A model generated the notes under the pieces. The model did not search any database. It saw only the letters and a program-made list of their open reading frames with translations, and was not told the origin of the DNA. A DNA stretch of 64,000 bases, taken from NCBI RefSeq assembly GCF_003382685.1, contig NZ_KZ859504.1, forward strand, positions 79,265 to 143,264, in the 5' to 3' direction. Numbering within the stretch: position 1 is the first letter of the stretch; each line of letters starts with the position of its first letter. This document shows, in pieces, positions 16,901 to 25,001 of this stretch. The DNA comes from Halorussus litoreus (GTDB lineage Archaea > Halobacteriota > Halobacteria > Halobacteriales > Haladaptataceae). Made by a program: the position numbers and the translations under genes.

Positions 16901-19524
16901 TTGCCCCTGGTCTCGAAGAACTCGACAGCGACGAGCGCGCGATCGTCCGCGAACTCGTCGACGAGGGGAACGACTATCCAGTCGCAAACTTTGACCACTC
17001 GAGTCCCGACCGCTCAGCCGAAGCGGTGGTGGAGGAACTGGTCGATCGCGACATTCTCACGTACGGACACACCGAGGACTACGTCTCGTTTGATCCGTCG
17101 GCGCTCGCTATCACAGTCGCAGGCGACGGGGACAGCATCCGGTTCGATCCCGATACTGAGCGGTACTACACGACGCTCCACCATCAGTTCGGTATAGACA
17201 CGAAGTCTGCTGTCCCATCGGGAACGTCGCTCACGGAACGAGCATCGATCTCTCACCCCCGGTTTACACAGCGTGCGCACCGTGCCGAATACTCAGAGAC
17301 ACGGATTCTCATCTCTGAGGAGTATCTCGGGGCGACGAATAAGCGCAAGCGTCGGGAGTTAGAGTACCTCTTTCGCGAGGAGAACTACCCCCACCACCTC
17401 TCTTCGGGACCGACGATGGAACTCGGGGTTGACATCGGCGACCTCGACGCACTCCTGCTGTATGGGACGCCGCCGAACATGAACGCGTACCTCCAGCGGG
17501 TCGGGCGTGCGGGGCGCAGCTCCCATTCTTCGATGGTTCACTCGGTCAGTCAGCGCAACCCGATCGACTACTACTACTACGATCACCCGGACGAACTCAT
17601 CGACACTGACCCGACTCCAGTACCGCTCAACGAACACAACGAGGAGGTCCTACGCGTTTCGCTGTCGTGGGGGATCTTCGACTACGTGGCGGCTAACTTC
17701 ACCATTCCGTGGGACGTCAGTCGACACGGTCGTGCGCGGTCGATCGATGGTGGAGATACCTATCACCGTCGGAGCATGCTCGACGAGAGCGAACGCGACG
17801 ACGCCAGTAAACTGACCCACGTGATGTCCCTTGGTGCCGACACGCTGTCGCTCGGTAGCGACGACTCAAAACTCGACGTACTCGTCGAAGTCGTCGACGA
17901 CTACGAACGAGACATCGCCGACTACCTCGAGTCTCTCCTCGACTACCGCTACTGCGAAGAATGTGAACGGCGGTATGCTACTGACGACGATCGCGAAACG
18001 TGTACCAACAGTGACTGTGATGGAGAAATCCTGCACGCTCAGAGCGAGTTCGGCCACCTTGTCGACGACGTTCTCGCGAACTTTGACGAGCGCTACATCA
18101 CTGGATACCGCGAGTATAAACGGGGGCTGGAAAGTGAGTTGTCTGATCTGAAACGACGTAACTCTCGGTTGCGTCGTGACCAGCAGCAGGCCGGGTCAGA
18201 CGAACGGGCACGCATCATGCGCGAACGCCGGGGCCTCAAGGACCGCGTCGAGGTTCTCGAGGACTACCTCTCTGATCTGGGTGGCGAGAGCTACTTCGAC
18301 TTCCTCAGAGAGTCCCGTGAAAGCAAATACGACTTCTCGATGCGGAGCGTCGCCACGACGGCCGGCCTGTCCCTGGTCGATGAAGGGTACAACCGCCGGA
18401 ACGTCGGTGATCAGGGGAGCGGACGTGCAATGCAGATGGCGCTCTCAGAACTCCACCCCGGCGCCGCCTACCTTGACGGCGGGGAGACGTACACCGTCTC
18501 GCGCGTCCGACTCGACGACAAGGCTAGCTCGGACCTCCGTGATACCGTGAGCGAAGCTGTCGACGGAGATCATCTGGCCGAGGAACTCGTCTGCCCGGCG
18601 TGCCACACCTCGCACGACCTCGACGCTGACGGGTGTGATTGCGATAATGATGTACCGCTCAAGCGACGCCGACTGGCGGTACTCGATTCGGTCGATGCCT
18701 ACCACGATAACCTCAAACTGACCGCAGAGGGTGACGAAGCGCGCTACCTCCACGACGAACCGAACAAACCGATCCAGAACACGTACGCCGAGCGGGAGAC
18801 ATCGATACTCAAGTTCGACTCCGAACGGACGTTCGAACTCCAGGATGCCGATGGCGATCCACTCGGGACGATCGAGTACGGCGATTACTCGGTTCTGCTG
18901 CACACGAAGAGCTACAAGACGAAGTACAAGTCAGGGGAGGTTGATCCGAGGCCGACATCCTTTGAGGTATGCGGTGAAGAGAACTGTTCAGGCGTCATCT
19001 ATCGTGACGATGACGACGAGTGTCGGTGCAGCGCCGACCCCGACCACTTCCCTAACGGCCGCGGTGCTGACTCCGAGTTCATTCGCCTTGGATACCAGTA
19101 CGACACTCAGGGTGTCCGAGTTGACCTCAACGACCGCGACCTGTCGCACACGTTGGCTCACGGCCTCCGAGTTGCGCTGCAATACCTTGGCGGCGTTAAC
19201 ATTCGTGATCTCGCCGAATATGTCGGTGAGGATCATGTAGACGTCTTCGAGTCTCAAGAGGGCGGGTCCGACGTCGCGCGACTTCTCTTCGAACGGACGG
19301 ACGGAGAGTTCCGGGCGTTCCACCGTGCAGTCGGACTTATGCGCGATCAGTTCGACTGTGACTGCGAGAACGGGTGTCCGTCCTGTCTCTACCAATACGG
19401 CTGTGACGTCAGGAACGACCAGCGGTCGTTCGACCGAGAACGTCTTCGAGACATCCTCGCCAACGGTAGCGTGATCATTCAGCCTATCACGAACCACGAG
19501 ATCGACGAACAGCTCACCGACTGA
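13996..19524 (+). CDS. Giant DEAD/DEAH-box helicase 1 with zinc ribbons and DUF1998-type C-terminus
   Basis: At 1842 aa this is a superfamily-2 helicase. Order: helicase motif I TAATGRGKTEAW (about residues 107-118), DEVH box (about 304-307), SSAT motif III (about 340); then a long insert (about 512-760) with more than a dozen CxxC pairs forming several zinc ribbons; then the second RecA domain with QRVGRAGR (about 1166-1173). The C-terminus has a coiled coil (about 1370-1440) and a Cys cluster CENGCPSCLYQYGC typical of DUF1998/MZB helicases such as MrfA and DrmA/DrmB-type proteins. It is almost twice the usual family length because of the zinc insert. It presumably translocates on DNA to find or process non-self DNA. 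Gene 6 is a paralogue. Confidence 0.85.
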   Translation: MKDPVASAEEMQAAYHDYFIGRGGRAARSVANRLADGEDDITGMRGPYLQALDIPNWSGRSWDAFARSARLEPHIRRAFSKIGFERLYDFQERSIEAILEGDDTVITAATGRGKTEAWLIPILNRILEDKRHGDGGDDTSVKATLIYPTKALAQDQLKRLLQYLYLINNHLRSEQQITVGIYDGDTPRNVGESGSEGYLNATFRHFECPGYNDELDKCQDCGGGVRIRNTGARFKLIPEKAHCEDDDPHDVPLDFLRLTKNDILENGVDILLTNPDTINYRLINTNAEDEHERFVYEPEFLVFDEVHTYDGLFGSYTSTLMKRIQSLREERGLDDLQLVASSATVENDVELFQKVSGAVDVKQVSESPRDLDGEVPDNVPEELTSHSLSVDRILRATAAPDDVVPGLDAFDYTLEDASSYDRDRRETLASDALFDYLTEAKDDPGAQVVRYVHQLLYDEPLTRSQLHNELATTLNLDTDEASKLVSNVRTLGEFSGMLENRSHVFSWPIDGFYTCPSCDATYRSPQDDCNECGFDFVTRSTYCRHCSDEHLVGWYCPGCDQLEPYTPTEHGTIDQDEEHVCRRCEVARDDVVQMVRTTFQPFLECLDCGLRTERTTTRDCPECGFKTVRTDDETFTCVNPKCESAHEIERVCDNCDGTDFGLATVASRFDCPECGATYEHPEQAPDQCVDCGSSLTSTRFLPWVCGSDDCNRVLFDDSPDQCDCGSSSFVKRGLFEIHDDQHCRSCETAFLGDEGCNCDDPDIHPRTGHHQAYKTIDTSGWIHTMSSQPSAVPCPHTYARYEIDRRFDELMRGPSNLAVTTSQYMLRRVADEEGQQAAKLLSFADSHRDMKELSRDFSEPEVETLLDQLLIESASSRDDGNQWTQFSQILEDAADIVDEVNDALEPPRVTRSVEFDLKSRLKDQPRKRWDNDDALRDRLNRRAIEHTYSQRLGERDGSLAEEGLIDVRFAPGLEELDSDERAIVRELVDEGNDYPVANFDHSSPDRSAEAVVEELVDRDILTYGHTEDYVSFDPSALAITVAGDGDSIRFDPDTERYYTTLHHQFGIDTKSAVPSGTSLTERASISHPRFTQRAHRAEYSETRILISEEYLGATNKRKRRELEYLFREENYPHHLSSGPTMELGVDIGDLDALLLYGTPPNMNAYLQRVGRAGRSSHSSMVHSVSQRNPIDYYYYDHPDELIDTDPTPVPLNEHNEEVLRVSLSWGIFDYVAANFTIPWDVSRHGRARSIDGGDTYHRRSMLDESERDDASKLTHVMSLGADTLSLGSDDSKLDVLVEVVDDYERDIADYLESLLDYRYCEECERRYATDDDRETCTNSDCDGEILHAQSEFGHLVDDVLANFDERYITGYREYKRGLESELSDLKRRNSRLRRDQQQAGSDERARIMRERRGLKDRVEVLEDYLSDLGGESYFDFLRESRESKYDFSMRSVATTAGLSLVDEGYNRRNVGDQGSGRAMQMALSELHPGAAYLDGGETYTVSRVRLDDKASSDLRDTVSEAVDGDHLAEELVCPACHTSHDLDADGCDCDNDVPLKRRRLAVLDSVDAYHDNLKLTAEGDEARYLHDEPNKPIQNTYAERETSILKFDSERTFELQDADGDPLGTIEYGDYSVLLHTKSYKTKYKSGEVDPRPTSFEVCGEENCSGVIYRDDDDECRCSADPDHFPNGRGADSEFIRLGYQYDTQGVRVDLNDRDLSHTLAHGLRVALQYLGGVNIRDLAEYVGEDHVDVFESQEGGSDVARLLFERTDGEFRAFHRAVGLMRDQFDCDCENGCPSCLYQYGCDVRNDQRSFDRERLRDILANGSVIIQPITNHEIDEQLTD

Positions 19525-19550
19525 CCAACATCCCACACAAATTGCCACCG

Positions 19551-22500
19551 ATGGATTTCGACCCACTCGAACTCGCGAACTCGATGCGCGAATCGTACGC
19601 TGAACATTACGCCGGTTCTCAGCCACAGCGAGCCGTCAAGAACCTCGTCTCGCGGTATCACGACGGGTCTGGCGAGTCACTGGAGGAGGACCTTCCTGAG
19701 TTCATCCGGACGAAGGGGCCCTACCTCCAAGTGCTCGATCTCCCCCGGATGAGCGATACTTCCTGGGAGAGGTTCGCCGACAACCATGGCCTCCACGATG
19801 ATGTCACCAAGACGTTCTCTGAGGCGGGGTTCCGTTCACTGTACGAGTTCCAGGAGTCAGCGGTCGAATCGGTTCTCGAGGACAACCACACGCTCCTGAC
19901 CGCAAGTACGGGTCGGGGGAAGACCGAGGGATGGCTCATCCCCATCCTCCAGTTCATTACTGAGGCAAAAGCCGGCCAGCACGACGACCATCCACCAGAC
20001 AGTGTCAAGTGCGTCCTCACATACCCGACAAAAGCACTCGCACAGGACCAGTTGAAGCGATTGATCGACTACCTCTTCACGCTCAACCGGGATCGATCGC
20101 CAAACGAGCAAGTGACTGTCGGTATCTACGACGGTGACACCAAGCGTCGCGACCCCGATGAGCTCGCGTACCTCCAAACCACGTTCCAATACTTCGACTG
20201 TCCGTGCGACGAGTGTGACTCGTCGCTGACGGTCCGCCAGCGTGACGACGATTCGTTCGTCGTCGAGCCGATGGTGGAACACGAAGACGATCTCACCTTT
20301 GACTTCATCAAGGTCACCCGTGATGCCATCGTCGAATCACCAGCGGACATCCTGTTGACGAACCCGGACACGATCAATTACCGACTCTTCAACGTCAACG
20401 GCGACGAAGAACAGCAACGCTTCGTCGCCGAGCCGAAATACTTCGTGTTCGATGAGATCCACGAGTATTCCGAACTCTTCGGTTCGTTCACGTCGACGCT
20501 CATGCGCCGGTATATTCGTGAGCGACAGGAACTCAACGGGTACGAGAGTGAGGCAGACGACGACCTCACCATCGTCGGTGCGTCGGCGACCGTAGAGAAC
20601 AAGCGGACGGTTTTCCAGCGCATCAATCCGTTCGTCGACCCTGACGTCGAAGTTGTCGAAGAAGACGAACGTACTCTCGACGCACCGTTCCCTGTCGACA
20701 TTCCCGACGGCTTTGTTTCGGCAGAGATGGACGAAGAGGAGTTACGTGCCGGCGACAGCGATGCCTCGAGGCAGGCACTTGACGCCGCTGATGTAGAGGG
20801 CGGTAGTGAGGGTGTTGATGATGCGCTCTACGAACACCTAGTCGAAGACGAAGGAGGACCCCTTGAGTTCGTCCGCGGGATCTACGCGGCGCTCCGTGAG
20901 ACCCCACTTCGACCAGTCGGCCTTCGAGACCGTCTGATCGACGAGGCAGGGCTCTCCGAGTCCCAGGCAGAGACGGTCGTAGCGAACTTCATGACTATCG
21001 GCGAGGTGTCGGGTATTCTCGAGCGCCGCGCCCACTTGTTCAGTTGGCCGCTCGACGGTTACTATACGTGTATCAACTGTGGGACAGTCTACGACACCCC
21101 GCAGTCGTCCTGTACTGAGTGCGGCCACCACTTCGTGACGAAACTCTCGCTGTGTAACGAGTGTGGTGAAGAGTCGCTTGAATCGTGGTTCTGCCCGAAC
21201 TGTGAGCGCCTTGCGCCTCATACTGTCACGTCGGAAGAGGGCCGCTTCGAGTATTTCCAACGGAGAGAATGTCAATGTGAGACTATCGACGGCGAAACAC
21301 CGGAGATGGTTCGGGTTTACTGGCGACCGTACTACGAGTGTACGGACTGTGGCGATCGTCAGAAGGTTGACCACCAGCATGACTGTCCCGACTGCGACGC
21401 TGCGATGGTCCTCGACGACTCGATGGAGAAGCACGTCTGCACCAACCCAGACTGTGACGGCGAACTCACGGTCGAGGAAGCACGGGAACCCGAATGTCAT
21501 TCCTGCCATTCCACTGCGTTAGAGCCGCTTGCAGACGAGGATGTTCAGTATTGCACTGAGTGTGGAGAGGTCTATGAAGATCCAGAAGGCCAGGAGTGTA
21601 CTACTGACGACTGTGACGGCGAACTCACGCCCAAACGGTTCCTCGGATGGACGTGCAGCGACCCCGGGTGCGACGAAGTGTATTTCGGTAATCCGCCGGC
21701 GTCGTGCAGCTGCAATAAACGGAAACTCGTTCGATCCGCGCTGTTCGACATCAACATGGTCGACGAGTGTCAGTCCTGCGGGCACGAGTTCCTTCCTAAC
21801 GGTCCACACAACTGCAACTGCGACGATCCCGAGATTAGACGCCGAGCGAAGGGCTACGGGAACTTTCGGATAGTAGACGATAACGGACGAATCAGGGAAG
21901 CGAGCAACTTCCCCGGCGGACTGCCGTGTTACCACGAGGATCGGCGAGAGACCTACGCGAAGAACCGGCGATACGACTCGATGCTCCGTGGTCCGGCCAA
22001 TGCTGCTGTGACGAGCGGGCGCTATTTGTTGCGTTCACTGGCAGATCGCGACGATCCCAGTACCTTCGGAGAATCGAAGATGCTCTCGTTCGCGGACAGC
22101 CAGTCCGACATGAAGGAACTCGAGCGGAACTTCCGCGAACCCGAAGAGTCGTTCTTCTTCGACCAGTTGTTCGTAGATAGCGTCAGCTCGGAGGCCGACG
22201 AATCGGGTTGGGCAACACTGTCCGACGTCGTGGAGTGCGGAGTAGACGATGCTCACCAGTACGAAGGGCAATTAGTCGGTAAGGACGGTAACGCCCCGCG
22301 GATGTACGAACATCTGACCGGCTACGACCAGTCGGTCGACGAATACCTGACGGAAGAATTGCTGTCTCGCGTCTTTGAAGGGAAGTACAGTCAGCGTTAC
22401 CGCAGTAACCAACTTAGCGACGAGGGACTGGTCGACGTTCGACTGGACGCCGAACTTGACGAACTCAGCGAGGGCGAGCGTGATTTGCTCGTAGAGGCAA

Positions 22501-25001
22501 TCGGTCAAAACCACCATTATGAGCCAAATCTGGTGGACGAGATCGAGGACGGACACGATCATCTCGATTCCCTCGTCGATCGCGGTATTCTACGTCGCGT
22601 CGAAGAGGAGGGGAGTCGGTACGTCATGGTCGACGAAGATGCGGTCGAATGTGCTGTCGTCGACAACGTGACGCCGACAAACTACAGTCCGAGCGGAGAG
22701 GAATATGCGACCTCGCTCGAGGTCACTCTAGGGCTCGCACCGGATGATGTCATCGAGTTCGGAACGACGATAGAGGACCGGTCGGAGTTCTCTCACTCCC
22801 ATTACTCCCTGACTGCTCAACAGGTTTCGACATCCGACCCGATGATGTTGCTCGCGCGGGCTTACTACGGTGAGACCGATCGCGACGAGCGGCGAAAACT
22901 GGAGTATCAGTTCCGACAGGGGCGGTACCCACACTTCCTCTCGTCCGGGCCGGCAATGGAGTTAGGTGTCGACATCGGCGATCTCAACACGCTCCTCCTG
23001 TACGGGACCCCGCCGAACGCTAACTCGTATCTTCAGCGAATCGGACGTGCGGGTCGGGCTTCGGGCAATTCCCTCATTCACTCGGTCAGCCAGCGGAACC
23101 CCATCGATTACTACTACCACGAACACCCAGAGGAACTCATCGCGGCCGATCCCCAGCAAGTTCCGCTCAACGAGGTGAACCACGAAGTGCTCCACCAGTC
23201 GCTTTCGTGGGCCGTCCTCGACTGGGCTGCGACGACCCAATGGATCCCATGGCGCCGCGAACAGAGCGGTCTCGAAGACCTCATCGTCTGTGACAGCGAG
23301 CCAGTACCGCGAACGGAGCCCCGACCGAACGACGTGATGACGTTCACCGGGGTGCTTTCGTCCACGAACTTCCAAGTCCAGAGTTGGAACGATGATGCTC
23401 CGCTCGAAGCACTTCGGAGGCTTCTCGACGAGAACCGAGACGAAATCGAGCAGTGGTTGGAGGACCTCCTGTCGTTCAGCGTTTGTTCAGCGTGTGGCCG
23501 AAAGCACGCCGCTGGCTACGGCGGGGAGTGTCAGCGTAACGACTGTGACGGTGTCGTCGAGTCGGTTCTCGATAAGCATGGAGACATCGTCGAAGGGATT
23601 CTCGCCGGGACCGAGGACAAACAGAGCTTCGAGGAGACTATCGTCGATCTCTATCGCGACCAGCAAGACGACATCTACGACGACATCGATGAACTTGACG
23701 AGGAAGTGAGTGATTTACGAAGAGAAGAACGGAACACTCGCGACCGCGACGAAAAGCGCCGCCTTCGGGAACAGCGAGAGCAGGTCGAACGTCAACTCGA
23801 CCAACTGAACGACTATCTCGACCGGCTCGAGGACATGGACTTCGGTAGCTATCTGAACCGGGAGAGTCCTGCTGCGTTCGGATTGCGGTCGGTTGGTAGT
23901 TCGGTCGATTACCAACTCGTCGGTGAAGACTTCGAGCACGTCAGCGACGGTTCACGCGAGCGCCGCATCGCTCTCTCTGAACTCCATCCTGGCGCTGCGT
24001 ATCTCTACGACAGCGAGACCTACGTCGTGACACAGGTGTATTGGGAGCCGCTGGAATCTGCACGCATCACTGACGACCTCGAAGATGCGGCTATCTGTCC
24101 AACGTGTGCTTCCGAGTACGATAGCGACACCTCCAACTGCGAGTCGTGCGGGACGCGACTAAAGCCGCTCGTCACTCAGGTCCCGGAACGAGTGATCGCG
24201 TATCAGCACGATCTCCCGCTCAGTTCGACGCCAAGTACCCAGCAACTTCAACCCTCGACGGTCTATCAGAACGATACGGAACCCCAGAGCACGTACGCTC
24301 CTGTCGAAACCGATGCCGGCGATTCGTTCGAGGCGACGTTCTCCCGGGACATCGTCGACGAAAACGGGACCGTCCACGGACAGTTCGAGTACGGTGACGT
24401 CACGCTACTCGCCTCGACGAGTAAATACTGGGCGACCTACAAGGACGGTGGAGCAGACCCATTACCGAACGTGTTTGAGATGTGCGGTGTCGACGGATGT
24501 AACGGAGCAATCGCGAAAACTGGAGACTCGGCATACTGTACGAACAACGTCGAACATCCTGTCGATGAGAGCGAGGCTGTCCGGCCCGCAACGAAGTTCT
24601 CTACGAAGGCGGCCCGGGTACGCTTCGACAGCGAAGAACTCGAACACGGCTTCGCTCACGGCCTCCGAGTCGCACTTCAGTACATCGGCGGCGTTAGTGT
24701 CAGGCAGGTTCCAGAATCCATCGAGGACGAAGGAACACTAGTCTACGATTCCGACGAAGGTGGAAGCGGCATCACCGTGCTGCTGACCCAAGATGACGGA
24801 GAAAAATTCGAACGCGCCGTCGAACTCATGCGTGAGGCGTTTTCACCGGACGAGTCGAAGTGCAACTGCGAGAACGGATGTCCGTTCTGCCTCTACCAGT
24901 ATGGGTGTGTAGAGCAGAACGACCCCGAATCGTTTGCGAAGGACGAACTGCTAGACCTGCTGTCTCACGACCTTCACCTCGAACCGAGGAACGATGAGTG
25001 A
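19551..25001 (+). CDS. Giant DEAD/DEAH-box helicase 2, paralogue of the preceding gene
   Basis: The architecture is the same as the upstream helicase: motif I TASTGRGKTEGW (about residue 117), DEIH box (about 301), SAT motif, zinc-ribbon insert (about 505-760), QRIGRAGR (about 1161-1168), C-terminal coiled coil and CENGCPFCLYQYGC. Colinear identities (KGPYLQVLD, LLTNPDTINYRL, ELGVDIGDL, HSVSQRNPIDYYY) run from end to end, so the pair arose by gene duplication. Both copies keep all helicase motifs, which argues for distinct roles or a heteromeric complex rather than decay. ATG 19551 is preferred over TTG 19542. Its end overlaps the PLD gene by 8 bp. Confidence 0.85.
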   Translation: MDFDPLELANSMRESYAEHYAGSQPQRAVKNLVSRYHDGSGESLEEDLPEFIRTKGPYLQVLDLPRMSDTSWERFADNHGLHDDVTKTFSEAGFRSLYEFQESAVESVLEDNHTLLTASTGRGKTEGWLIPILQFITEAKAGQHDDHPPDSVKCVLTYPTKALAQDQLKRLIDYLFTLNRDRSPNEQVTVGIYDGDTKRRDPDELAYLQTTFQYFDCPCDECDSSLTVRQRDDDSFVVEPMVEHEDDLTFDFIKVTRDAIVESPADILLTNPDTINYRLFNVNGDEEQQRFVAEPKYFVFDEIHEYSELFGSFTSTLMRRYIRERQELNGYESEADDDLTIVGASATVENKRTVFQRINPFVDPDVEVVEEDERTLDAPFPVDIPDGFVSAEMDEEELRAGDSDASRQALDAADVEGGSEGVDDALYEHLVEDEGGPLEFVRGIYAALRETPLRPVGLRDRLIDEAGLSESQAETVVANFMTIGEVSGILERRAHLFSWPLDGYYTCINCGTVYDTPQSSCTECGHHFVTKLSLCNECGEESLESWFCPNCERLAPHTVTSEEGRFEYFQRRECQCETIDGETPEMVRVYWRPYYECTDCGDRQKVDHQHDCPDCDAAMVLDDSMEKHVCTNPDCDGELTVEEAREPECHSCHSTALEPLADEDVQYCTECGEVYEDPEGQECTTDDCDGELTPKRFLGWTCSDPGCDEVYFGNPPASCSCNKRKLVRSALFDINMVDECQSCGHEFLPNGPHNCNCDDPEIRRRAKGYGNFRIVDDNGRIREASNFPGGLPCYHEDRRETYAKNRRYDSMLRGPANAAVTSGRYLLRSLADRDDPSTFGESKMLSFADSQSDMKELERNFREPEESFFFDQLFVDSVSSEADESGWATLSDVVECGVDDAHQYEGQLVGKDGNAPRMYEHLTGYDQSVDEYLTEELLSRVFEGKYSQRYRSNQLSDEGLVDVRLDAELDELSEGERDLLVEAIGQNHHYEPNLVDEIEDGHDHLDSLVDRGILRRVEEEGSRYVMVDEDAVECAVVDNVTPTNYSPSGEEYATSLEVTLGLAPDDVIEFGTTIEDRSEFSHSHYSLTAQQVSTSDPMMLLARAYYGETDRDERRKLEYQFRQGRYPHFLSSGPAMELGVDIGDLNTLLLYGTPPNANSYLQRIGRAGRASGNSLIHSVSQRNPIDYYYHEHPEELIAADPQQVPLNEVNHEVLHQSLSWAVLDWAATTQWIPWRREQSGLEDLIVCDSEPVPRTEPRPNDVMTFTGVLSSTNFQVQSWNDDAPLEALRRLLDENRDEIEQWLEDLLSFSVCSACGRKHAAGYGGECQRNDCDGVVESVLDKHGDIVEGILAGTEDKQSFEETIVDLYRDQQDDIYDDIDELDEEVSDLRREERNTRDRDEKRRLREQREQVERQLDQLNDYLDRLEDMDFGSYLNRESPAAFGLRSVGSSVDYQLVGEDFEHVSDGSRERRIALSELHPGAAYLYDSETYVVTQVYWEPLESARITDDLEDAAICPTCASEYDSDTSNCESCGTRLKPLVTQVPERVIAYQHDLPLSSTPSTQQLQPSTVYQNDTEPQSTYAPVETDAGDSFEATFSRDIVDENGTVHGQFEYGDVTLLASTSKYWATYKDGGADPLPNVFEMCGVDGCNGAIAKTGDSAYCTNNVEHPVDESEAVRPATKFSTKAARVRFDSEELEHGFAHGLRVALQYIGGVSVRQVPESIEDEGTLVYDSDEGGSGITVLLTQDDGEKFERAVELMREAFSPDESKCNCENGCPFCLYQYGCVEQNDPESFAKDELLDLLSHDLHLEPRNDE

